The notes under the pieces: generated by a model
Database searches by the model: none
The model's input: only the letters and a program-made list of their open reading frames with translations
What the model was told of the DNA's origin: nothing
Position numbers and translations under genes: made by a program
Shown here: in pieces, positions 7,631-13,691 of the stretch
Layout of the letters: the number at the start of each line of letters is the position of its first letter
Numbering within the stretch: position 1 is the stretch's first letter
NCBI GenBank assembly: GCA_903837305.1
Contig: CAILUB010000334.1
Coordinates: 1 to 13,691 of the forward strand
Origin: an uncultured Cytophagaceae bacterium
Lineage (GTDB): Bacteria; Bacteroidota; Bacteroidia; Cytophagales; Spirosomataceae
Direction: 5' to 3'
Length of the DNA: 13,691 bases

Positions 7631-8260
7631 ATGAAAGAATATAAAAAATTACTCTTAAGCAATAAGGCTTGGGCAAGTGAGCGTCTAGAATTAGACCCTA
7701 CTTATTTCGATAATTTATCAAAAGACCAAAATCCTCTTTTCCTATGGATCGGCTGTGCAGATAGCCGGGTTCCAGCTGAGGAAATCACACATGCAGATCC
7801 AGGTGATATTTTCGTTCACCGAAATGTAGCAAATATGGTGGTGCATACGGACATCAATCTATTGTCCGTCTTGCAATATGCGGTGGAGGTTTTAGAAGTA
7901 AAACACATTATTGTCTGCGGTCATTATAACTGTGGAGGTGTAAAAGCGGCGATGACGAATCACGATTTTGGTTTAATCAACAAGTGGCTTCGTAACATAA
8001 AAGAAGTGTATGAAAAGCACTATGAGGATCTGCAAAATATCACGGATGAAACGGCTCGATTTAACCGCTTAGTCGAATTGAATGTAGCGGAACAGATTCA
8101 GAATTTGGCCAAAACAACCATCGTTCAAAAGGCCTGGGAGAAACGCAAATTCCCCCATCTACACGGCTGGGTATTTGATATTCACCACGGCGAAATCAAG
8201 GAAGTCATCAATATCAACGCGGGAGAATGGACAAGCCCCGTTTTTCATTACGATTTCTAA
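7631..8260 (+). CDS. can: beta-class carbonic anhydrase
   Basis: Cytoplasmic zinc enzyme interconverting CO2 and bicarbonate, 209 residues, a normal length for the beta class. The zinc ligands Cys42, His98 and Cys101 are in CADSRVPAEE and CGHYNCGGV; the catalytic Asp44/Arg46 pair is also present. These positions equal those of E. coli Can, so the enzyme should be active. The N-terminus (YKKLLLSNKAWASER) is also Can-like. The ATG lies one base after the stop of the SulP transporter, so the two are almost certainly one transcript and probably translationally coupled. Together they would import bicarbonate or keep it equilibrated with CO2 for carboxylases. A strong terminator begins 16 bases after the stop. 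Confidence 0.96.
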   Translation: MKEYKKLLLSNKAWASERLELDPTYFDNLSKDQNPLFLWIGCADSRVPAEEITHADPGDIFVHRNVANMVVHTDINLLSVLQYAVEVLEVKHIIVCGHYNCGGVKAAMTNHDFGLINKWLRNIKEVYEKHYEDLQNITDETARFNRLVELNVAEQIQNLAKTTIVQKAWEKRKFPHLHGWVFDIHHGEIKEVININAGEWTSPVFHYDF

Positions 8261-8276
8261 GCTTACTTTAGTTTAT

Positions 8277-8311
8277 AAAAAAAGGGGGCCGCTGCGCGGC
8301 CCCCTTTTTTT
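8277..8311. terminator. bidirectional rho-independent terminator
   Basis: A perfect 16-bp stem (8277-8292 with 8296-8311) around a 3-base TGC loop. It has seven A at the left edge, a GC core and seven T at the right edge, so it reads as a classic hairpin plus U-tract on both strands. It sits between the convergent carbonic anhydrase and aspS genes and can end both transcripts. Confidence 0.95.
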
Positions 8312-8324
8312 CCTATCAAATCGA

Positions 8325-10088
8325 CTAAACCGTCGTTTTAATCTTCAATTCATCTAACTGCGCTTGCGCTAGTGGCGATGGCGAATCAATCATCACATCA
8401 CGCCCCGCGTTGTTCTTAGGGAATGCGATGTAATCACGAATCGAATCTGTTCCACCGAATAAAGAGCAAAGACGGTCAAAACCAAAGGCCAAACCACCAT
8501 GTGGCGGCGCCCCATATTCAAAGGCATCTAATAAGAATCCAAATTGCGCTTGCGCCTCCTCCGGAGTGAATCCAAGGACTTCGAACATTTTTGATTGTAA
8601 ATCTTTTTGGAAGATCCGAATCGAACCTCCGCCCACTTCTACTCCATTCACGACTAAATCGTATGCGTTTGCACGTACTTTGCCGAATTCACCAGCTAAC
8701 ATCAATGGAATATCTTCTGGCTTAGGGCTCGTGAACGGATGGTGCATCGCAAACCAGCGATCTTCTTCCTCACCGTACTCTAATAGTGGGAAATCTACCA
8801 CCCAGTGTACTTTGTAATTATTCGGGTCACGTAATCCCATACGCGTTCCCATTTCTAAACGAAGCTCATTTAATTGCTTGCGCACCTTATCGCCTTCACC
8901 TGAAAGTACTAAAATCAAGTCGCCTGGCTCTGCGTTAAATGCCGCAGCCCAAGTCGCTAGATCAGCTTCTGAGTAGAATTTATCTACAGAAGATTTCACT
9001 ACGCCGTCCGCTTGAACGCGAGCGTAAATCAATCCTTTCGCACCGATTTGTGGGCGGCGAACAAAATCAGTTAATTCATCGATTTGCTTGCGGGTATATT
9101 CCGCTGCGCCTTTCACGCAGATACCTACCACCGTGTTCGCTGCATCGAAAACTTGGAAATCTTTGCCAGACGTCAAATCCACACCCTCGCCTTTCAATTC
9201 CACGAATTTCATATCGAAACGAATGTCCGGCTTATCAGAACCGTAGTTTTTCATTGCATCCGCGTAGGTCATACGTGGCACTTGACCTATATCAAGACCT
9301 TTTACGTTTTGGAACAGGTGACGAATCAATCCCTCAAACATATTCAGGATATCTTCTTGCTCCACGAACGACATTTCGCAGTCGATTTGAGTAAATTCTG
9401 GCTGGCGATCCGCACGCAAATCTTCGTCCCGGAAACACTTCACAATTTGGTAGTAACGGTCGAAACCGGACACCATCAATAATTGCTTAAAAGTTTGTGG
9501 AGACTGCGGTAAGGCATAAAATTCGCCTGGATTCATCCGAGATGGCACGACGAAATCGCGCGCGCCCTCTGGTGTTGATTTAATTAATACAGGTGTTTCC
9601 ACCTCGATAAAATCTTGCTTATCTAAGTAATTACGCACTTCGCGACCCACGTGGTGGCGCAATTGCAAACTTTCGCGAATTGGGTTTCGGCGCAAGTCTA
9701 AATAACGGTATTTCATACGGATATCATCGCCGCCATCGGTCTCGTCCTCGATCAAGAACGGAGGTAATTTTGCCGGATTCAATACGCGCAATTCTTTTAC
9801 TTTGATTTCGATATCGCCAGTGGGCATTTTGTCGTTTTTCGACAAACGCTCTACCACGACCCCTTTCGCTTCTACGACGAATTCACGGCCTAATCCTCTG
9901 GCTAATGCCAAAGCCTCCGCAGACGATTTCCCCTCCTCTAACATCAATTGAGTGACCCCGTAACGATCCCGAAGATCCACCCAAATCATCCCCCCTTTAT
10001 CACGTGAACGCTGAACCCAGCCACAAAGAGTTACCTCAGTGCCCGCGTGCTCGATGCGCAATTCGCCATTTGTATGTGTACGTAGCAT
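8325..10088 (-). CDS. aspS: aspartate--tRNA ligase
   Basis: Cytoplasmic class IIb aminoacyl-tRNA synthetase that charges tRNA-Asp. At 587 residues it has the normal length of the bacterial type, which carries the extra GAD insertion domain. Seen: an N-terminal OB-fold anticodon-binding domain (about 1-105, with CGWVQRSRDKGG); motif 1 around FIEVETPVL (160-168); motif 2 FRDEDLRADRQPEFTQID with Arg220; the catalytic-domain block HHPFTSP; and motif 3 GLAFGFDR (532-539). The ATG at 10088 matches the usual MLRTHTNGEL-type start. It is transcribed alone, with its own -7 element about 20 bases upstream and the terminator at 8277-8311 behind it. Whether it also charges tRNA-Asn cannot be judged from this window. 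Confidence 0.98.
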   Translation of the reverse strand: MLRTHTNGELRIEHAGTEVTLCGWVQRSRDKGGMIWVDLRDRYGVTQLMLEEGKSSAEALALARGLGREFVVEAKGVVVERLSKNDKMPTGDIEIKVKELRVLNPAKLPPFLIEDETDGGDDIRMKYRYLDLRRNPIRESLQLRHHVGREVRNYLDKQDFIEVETPVLIKSTPEGARDFVVPSRMNPGEFYALPQSPQTFKQLLMVSGFDRYYQIVKCFRDEDLRADRQPEFTQIDCEMSFVEQEDILNMFEGLIRHLFQNVKGLDIGQVPRMTYADAMKNYGSDKPDIRFDMKFVELKGEGVDLTSGKDFQVFDAANTVVGICVKGAAEYTRKQIDELTDFVRRPQIGAKGLIYARVQADGVVKSSVDKFYSEADLATWAAAFNAEPGDLILVLSGEGDKVRKQLNELRLEMGTRMGLRDPNNYKVHWVVDFPLLEYGEEEDRWFAMHHPFTSPKPEDIPLMLAGEFGKVRANAYDLVVNGVEVGGGSIRIFQKDLQSKMFEVLGFTPEEAQAQFGFLLDAFEYGAPPHGGLAFGFDRLCSLFGGTDSIRDYIAFPKNNAGRDVMIDSPSPLAQAQLDELKIKTTV

Positions 10089-10108
10089 AGAAAATATTAA
10101 AATTCGGG

Positions 10109-10116
10109 CAAAATTA
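10109..10116 (-). promoter_or_regulatory. Bacteroidota-type -7 element for aspS
   Basis: Minus-strand TAATTTTG, an exact TAnnTTTG match, 20 bases upstream of the aspS ATG. A T-run (TTTTT, 10136-10140) lies 19 bases further upstream where the -33 TTTG is expected, but it lacks the G. The predicted leader is roughly 15 bases. Confidence 0.55.
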
Positions 10117-10166
10117 CAGAAAAGAGCAGGGAGAGAAAAACATTTAGGGCTTTATTCTTTTTTACT

Positions 10167-10174
10167 TAATTTTG
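10167..10174 (+). promoter_or_regulatory. Bacteroidota-type -7 element for the carotenoid desaturase
   Basis: TAATTTTG, an exact TAnnTTTG match. A TTTA at 10143-10146 lies 20 bases upstream and is a 3-of-4 match to the -33 TTTG. Only four bases separate the element from the ATG at 10179, so the transcript would begin at or next to the start codon. Confidence 0.5.
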
Positions 10175-10178
10175 AATT

Positions 10179-11648
10179 ATGTCAAAAATAGGGATTGTTG
10201 GATCAGGAATGGGTAGTTTGGGCTTTGCCATTCGCAGTGCGGTGGCGGGCCACCAAGTCACCGTTTTCGAAGCGAATTCCTATCCAGGAGGCAAATTAGC
10301 CCAAATCGAAACCAACGGATTTCGTTTTGACGCCGGGCCCTCTCTATTCACGATGCCCCATTTAGTGGACGAACTCTTCACGCTGGCAGGCAAAAATCCC
10401 CGCGACTATTTCAGCTATGAAAGATTGCCAGAGATTTGCCGCTACTTTTGGGAAGATGGCACACGCTTGCAAACGAACGCTGCACCCGCAGAAACAGCGG
10501 CGGCGATTGCTTCGCAATTAGGAGAATCCTCCGAGAATGTAGCCCGTTTTTTACGCGAAATCGGAGAAAATTACCACATCATTAGTGAGCTTTTCTTGGA
10601 TAACTCTTTGCATTCCTTCTCCACCTGGACGGGGCCTAAAGCCCTGAAAGGCTACCTGAATATCCCGCGCCTAGGTCTTTTCAACACGATGCACCGCTCC
10701 CACGCGAAGCGTTTTAAGAATCCGAAAACGGTCCAGCTTTTTGACCGCTACGCCACCTACAACGGCTCGGACCCTTACCAAACGCCGGCAACTTTATCGA
10801 TTATTCCCCATTTAGAATACAACATTGGTGCTTTTTTCCCAAAAGGCGGCATCATCAGCATTCCTCGGGCGCTGCACCGCCTCGCCGAAGAACTAAGTGT
10901 GAACTTTCACTTCAATGAGAAAGTATCCCGCATTACAACTGAAAACAATACAGCCACCGGAATAGAGACTGAAAAAGGAAATTATACCTTTGACTACATT
11001 GCCTGCAACGCAGACATCCGCCCGAGTTACACAAAACTCCTATCACAAGAACCACAACCGAAAAAGCTCTTAAATCAACCCAAATCCAGCTCCGGCATCA
11101 TCTTCTACTGGGGAATGGACCGTAGTTTCAATGAATTAGGCGTGCACAACATCTTCTTCTCGGACGATTATCAGGGCGAATTCAAGGCCATCTTCGAAGA
11201 CCAAACCATCAACGACGACCCGACCATTTACCTACATATCTCTTCGAAGGTAGAAAAATCAGATGCGCCTGCAGGTGGCGAAAACTGGTTTATCTTGATG
11301 AACGTTCCGGCGAACGAGGGACAGGATTGGGAGGCATTGGTAGCGAAAATGAGAAAAAATGTAATCGAAAAACTTTCGAGAAACTTAGGCGTAGACATCG
11401 AGAAACACATCGTAGCAGAGGACCTATTAGACCCACGCAGCATCGAGGCGAGATCTTCGTCAGCCGGTGGAGCTTTGTACGGAAATGCGTCGAACAACCG
11501 TTTCGCGGCCTTTTTGCGCCACCCGAATTACCGGAAGGCCATCAAAAACCTGTATTGGGTGGGCGGCAGCGTACATCCGGGCGGAGGAATTCCGCTTTGT
11601 TTATCTTCGGCAAAAATTGCGGCGAAGCTTTTTGCAGAAAATGCGTAA
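10179..11648 (+). CDS. crtD: CrtI/CrtD-family carotenoid desaturase, probably 1-hydroxycarotenoid 3,4-desaturase
   Basis: A 489-residue FAD-dependent carotenoid desaturase that probably acts at the inner membrane. The N-terminal dinucleotide-binding fold starts at once (IGIVGSGMGSLG, residues 4-15), with the acidic ribose-binding position in VTVFEAN and then PGGKL. The substrate-side block FRFDAGPSLFTMP and the C-terminal phytoene-dehydrogenase signature, YWVGGSVHPGGGIPLCLSSA, are intact. From memory, the GPSLFTMP block and FDRYATYNGSDPY resemble the CrtD-type desaturases of Bacteroidota more than their CrtI; this sub-family choice is inference, and phytoene desaturase remains possible. The third glycine of the usual GxGxxG is Ser13. 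No crtB or other pigment gene is in the window. The ATG at 10179 is the only sensible start, directly before the binding fold. The DUF4293 gene follows after 26 bases. Confidence 0.85.
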   Translation: MSKIGIVGSGMGSLGFAIRSAVAGHQVTVFEANSYPGGKLAQIETNGFRFDAGPSLFTMPHLVDELFTLAGKNPRDYFSYERLPEICRYFWEDGTRLQTNAAPAETAAAIASQLGESSENVARFLREIGENYHIISELFLDNSLHSFSTWTGPKALKGYLNIPRLGLFNTMHRSHAKRFKNPKTVQLFDRYATYNGSDPYQTPATLSIIPHLEYNIGAFFPKGGIISIPRALHRLAEELSVNFHFNEKVSRITTENNTATGIETEKGNYTFDYIACNADIRPSYTKLLSQEPQPKKLLNQPKSSSGIIFYWGMDRSFNELGVHNIFFSDDYQGEFKAIFEDQTINDDPTIYLHISSKVEKSDAPAGGENWFILMNVPANEGQDWEALVAKMRKNVIEKLSRNLGVDIEKHIVAEDLLDPRSIEARSSSAGGALYGNASNNRFAAFLRHPNYRKAIKNLYWVGGSVHPGGGIPLCLSSAKIAAKLFAENA

Positions 11649-11674
11649 TTTCGCCTATTCATTGATAAAAAATT

Positions 11675-12151
11675 ATGATTCAAAGACCACAAACCCTTTT
11701 CTTAGCCTTAGCGATTATTGGCAATGCGATCGCGACATCGGGCATTTCTATTTGGCAAAAAATAGGTACTTCAGGCCAAAAAGCAGAGCTTTTCTCGAAC
11801 CAATGGCAATTATTCCAAAACGGAAAAGAAGTAGCCGCACACAGCAATATCGCGATTGCCCTTTTAGTGACTTTATCGACGGTTATCACGCTAATAACGA
11901 TTTTCTCATTCAAAAACCGCATGCGTCAAATGATGTTAGGCCTGGTCAATTCCCTGGTTTTAGCGGGAGCAATGGGCTATGCTTTTTGGGTGATTTTCAA
12001 GGAGGCGATGCCTACGTTTGAACCAGAAATTCAGGGTAAATATGGTTACGGATTCTACGCCTTAGTGGTTTCCTTACTAGCGAATATGATTGCAAACCGC
12101 CTCATCCGCAAGGACGAGATGCTAGTGCAATCATCGAACAGAATGCGCTGA
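11675..12151 (+). CDS. DUF4293 family membrane protein
   Basis: A small integral membrane protein of 158 residues with four predicted transmembrane segments (about 7-27, 58-79, 85-107 and 125-144). The MIQRPQTLFL start is characteristic of the Bacteroidota DUF4293 family, whose function is not known. A charged loop after segment 2 (KNRMRQM) and a basic C-terminus (NRLIRKDE, ending NRMR) suggest cytoplasmic faces. It lies 26 bases behind the carotenoid desaturase and is probably co-transcribed with it; a 7-of-8 -7-like TAATTTCG overlapping the desaturase stop (11646-11653) has no -33 partner. The stop is three bases from the end of the convergent kdsD, with no terminator between. Confidence 0.86.
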   Translation: MIQRPQTLFLALAIIGNAIATSGISIWQKIGTSGQKAELFSNQWQLFQNGKEVAAHSNIAIALLVTLSTVITLITIFSFKNRMRQMMLGLVNSLVLAGAMGYAFWVIFKEAMPTFEPEIQGKYGYGFYALVVSLLANMIANRLIRKDEMLVQSSNRMR

Positions 12152-12154
12152 TTT

Positions 12155-13123
12155 TTAGACGATACCCTCTTTCAACAGGTCGTGGAGATGTACAAATCCC
12201 ACGGCCTTTTTATTTGCCGTCACCACCAGTTGTGTGATATTTTTGCTTTGCATGATTGCCAATGCCTCTGTAGCAAAAGCCTCCGCCTCAATCGTCTTCG
12301 GCGTGGTACCAATCATATCCGCTAACACAATCGCAGACCAATCTTTCGAATTTTCCAAAGTACGGCGAACATCACCATCGGTGATAATCCCTACTAAATC
12401 CCCTTTCCCATCTAATACCGCGGTTGCGCCTAAACGCTTCGACGAAATCTCGTGAATGGCTTCCTGAATGGAGGCTGTGTGGGAGATAGCTGGGAATTCG
12501 TGGGTTGGATAAATATCGCCCACTTTTAAATAAAGACGTTTGCCCAGGGCGCCGCCTGGATGGTATTTGGCAAAATCCTGAGCCGTAAATCCTTTACATT
12601 CTAACAAACAAACCGCTAAGGCATCGCCTAAAGCCAAGGCTACCGTCGTGGAAGTCGTGGGTGCCAGATTCAATAAATCCGCCTCTTGGTCTGCCAAAGC
12701 GTGTAAAATATAGTCTGACTGCTGGCCTAAATAGGAGTTCTTATTGGACACCATCGCAATTAACTTCACTTTCAGGCGCTTTATCAAAGGTACTAACACC
12801 TTAATTTCGGGCGTATCTCCAGACTTCGAAATACAAATCACCGCATCTCCCTCCTGAATCATCCCTAAATCTCCATGAATCGCATCCGCCGCGTGCATAA
12901 ACAAGGCTGGCGTCCCGGTGGAATTCATCGTAGCCACAATTTTCTGCGCAATAATGGCAGATTTACCAATCCCAGTGAAGACAATGCGCCCAGGAATACT
13001 TAACAAATGTTCCACACAAGCCTCAAAATCCGAATTAATTCCGGCGCTCACTTGCAGAATGGCCTCAGCTTCCTGTGTTAAAACTTTTTTTGCTGTGGAT
13101 TGGATATTTTTGCTTAATTTCAA
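12155..13123 (-). CDS. kdsD: arabinose-5-phosphate isomerase, KdsD/KpsF family
   Basis: Cytoplasmic enzyme converting D-ribulose 5-phosphate to D-arabinose 5-phosphate, the first step of Kdo synthesis for lipopolysaccharide. It has 322 residues: an N-terminal SIS domain (about 30-200) and two CBS domains (about 205-322), the standard layout. Lys54 (GIGKS), His83 (AIHGDLG), Glu106 (SGDTPE), Glu147 and His188 (YHPGGALGK) line up with E. coli KdsD residues 59, 88, 111, 152 and 193 at a constant offset of five, so the active site is complete. The start is a TTG at 13123; no in-frame ATG lies just upstream, and the first residues (KLSKNIQSTAKKVL) read like the family N-terminus. A TATCTTTG -7 element lies about 20 bases upstream. 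No other Kdo gene is in the window. Confidence 0.94.
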   Translation of the reverse strand: MKLSKNIQSTAKKVLTQEAEAILQVSAGINSDFEACVEHLLSIPGRIVFTGIGKSAIIAQKIVATMNSTGTPALFMHAADAIHGDLGMIQEGDAVICISKSGDTPEIKVLVPLIKRLKVKLIAMVSNKNSYLGQQSDYILHALADQEADLLNLAPTTSTTVALALGDALAVCLLECKGFTAQDFAKYHPGGALGKRLYLKVGDIYPTHEFPAISHTASIQEAIHEISSKRLGATAVLDGKGDLVGIITDGDVRRTLENSKDWSAIVLADMIGTTPKTIEAEAFATEALAIMQSKNITQLVVTANKKAVGFVHLHDLLKEGIV

Positions 13124-13143
13124 TGTTAGAAGAATTTGTAGGG

Positions 13144-13151
13144 CAAAGATA
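13144..13151 (-). promoter_or_regulatory. Bacteroidota-type -7 element for kdsD
   Basis: Minus-strand TATCTTTG, an exact TAnnTTTG match, 20 bases upstream of the kdsD TTG start. The nearest -33-like sequence (ATTG, 13174-13177) is 22 bases upstream, slightly far. The predicted leader is about 15 bases. Confidence 0.5.
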
Positions 13152-13204
13152 AGTAGAAGCCCTCAGACTTTAACAATCGCCGAAACAACACATTAATCAA
13201 TAGT

Positions 13205-13691
13205 ATGCCCCATCCAATGACCATCGATAGCTTGAAGGAACAGCTAAAAAAAACCTTTGGATTTAGTCAATTTCGGGGGGAGCAAGAAGCCATCATTCTG
13301 AATACCATCCAAGGCAAAAACAGCTTTGTGTTAATGCCTACCGGCGCTGGCAAGTCGCTTTGCTATCAATTGCCTGCGATTGTGATGGAAGGAACGGCGA
13401 TTGTCATCTCGCCTTTGATTGCTTTGATGAAGAATCAGGTAGATCAAATGGTGGCTTTTGGTATTAATGCCCAATTCTTAAATTCCTCTTTAACGCGCGC
13501 TGACATCAATCGCGTAAAAGCTGAAGTGATCTCAGGAGCTGTGAAATTATTATACATCGCCCCGGAATCGCTGAATAAACAAGAGAACCTAAACTTCTTA
13601 AAACAGGCTAAAATCTCCTTCGTCGCCATCGACGAGGCCCACTGTATCTCGGAATGGGGACACGATTTTAGGCCTGAATACCGTAAGATCC
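13205..13691 (+). CDS. recQ: ATP-dependent DNA helicase RecQ, 3' end outside window
   Basis: First 162 codons of a superfamily 2, 3'-to-5' DNA helicase acting in recombination and stalled-fork repair. The reading frame is open to the window end. Seen: RecQ motif 0 (FGFSQFRGEQEAII, residues 18-31), Walker A MPTGAGKS (44-51, catalytic Lys50), motif Ia VISPLIALMKNQVD (67-80), and motif II with the RecQ-specific aromatic-rich loop, DEAHCISEWGHDFRPEYR (143-160). The helicase C domain, zinc-binding and HRDC regions lie beyond the window. I chose the ATG at 13205; a second in-frame ATG at 13217 (MTIDSLKEQL) is equally possible and loses only four residues. The gene is divergent from kdsD across 81 bases. 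No clear plus-strand promoter element was found. Confidence 0.96.
   Translation, partial: MPHPMTIDSLKEQLKKTFGFSQFRGEQEAIILNTIQGKNSFVLMPTGAGKSLCYQLPAIVMEGTAIVISPLIALMKNQVDQMVAFGINAQFLNSSLTRADINRVKAEVISGAVKLLYIAPESLNKQENLNFLKQAKISFVAIDEAHCISEWGHDFRPEYRKI

Noticed and set aside
8175..8357. A 60-codon frame running through the terminator at 8277-8311
   Set aside because: It overlaps the carbonic anhydrase end in another frame, and its Gly/Pro/Arg run is just the terminator stem translated.
9084..9482. Plus-strand open frames of 130-150 codons opposite aspS
   Set aside because: They lie wholly inside a fully conserved aspS on the other strand, match no family I know, and have no promoter or spacing of their own.
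11467..12021. A 184-codon plus-strand frame across the desaturase/DUF4293 junction
   Set aside because: It overlaps the desaturase C-terminal signature and most of the DUF4293 gene in another frame; its composition is that of a frame-shifted shadow.
13140..13163. Short inverted repeat AGGGC/GCCCT around the kdsD -7 element
   Set aside because: Only five base pairs with a 14-base loop; this is expected by chance and shows no operator-like symmetry beyond it.
1..13691. A defence island, mobile element or biosynthetic cluster
   Set aside because: No transposase, integrase, nuclease set, direct-repeat array or multi-enzyme cluster is present; most genes are ordinary chromosomal Bacteroidota families.

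Overview
The window looks like chromosomal DNA of a member of the Bacteroidota, most likely from the Cytophagales or a near relative. The signs are a secreted protease ending in a type IX secretion (T9SS) sorting domain, a DUF4293 membrane protein, a carotenoid desaturase of the kind common in pigmented Bacteroidota, exact matches to the TAnnTTTG -7 promoter element, and no strong Shine-Dalgarno sequences. The lineage is inferred from these signs, not from a marker gene. There are ten protein genes, two of them cut by the window edges. I see no tRNA, rRNA, CRISPR array, insertion sequence or phage gene, and no gene-free stretch longer than about 90 bases.

Layout. 1-3155 (+) is the C-terminal part of a large multidomain S8 (subtilisin-like) protease exported by T9SS. 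It runs head-on into a minus-strand pair: GDP-L-fucose synthase (fcl) followed by a class I methyltransferase, joined by a TAATG stop/start overlap. A divergent 81-105 base gap leads to a plus-strand group: a secreted protein with YwqK/MORN-2-like repeats, a SulP-family anion transporter, and a beta-carbonic anhydrase that starts one base after the transporter stop. A 16-bp bidirectional terminator separates that group from aspS on the minus strand. A divergent promoter region then leads to a CrtI/CrtD-family carotenoid desaturase and a DUF4293 membrane protein (+). These converge, with a 3-base gap, on kdsD (arabinose-5-phosphate isomerase, -). The window ends in the first 162 codons of recQ (+), divergent from kdsD.

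How the genes work together. The clearest functional unit is the SulP transporter plus carbonic anhydrase, probably a bicarbonate uptake or CO2/HCO3- interconversion pair. fcl (GDP-fucose) and kdsD (Kdo for LPS) both supply cell-surface glycans but are not in one operon. The other genes are housekeeping (aspS, recQ), pigment (crtD-like), or of unknown role. Gene packing is very tight: one convergent pair overlaps by 4 bases and another is separated by 3 bases.

I did not find a new biological system here. The items most worth a second look are a strong hairpin inside the end of the methyltransferase gene at an overlapping convergent gene end, the SulP/carbonic anhydrase pair with its short STAS-like tail and secreted neighbour, and a -7 element so close to the desaturase ATG that its mRNA may be leaderless.
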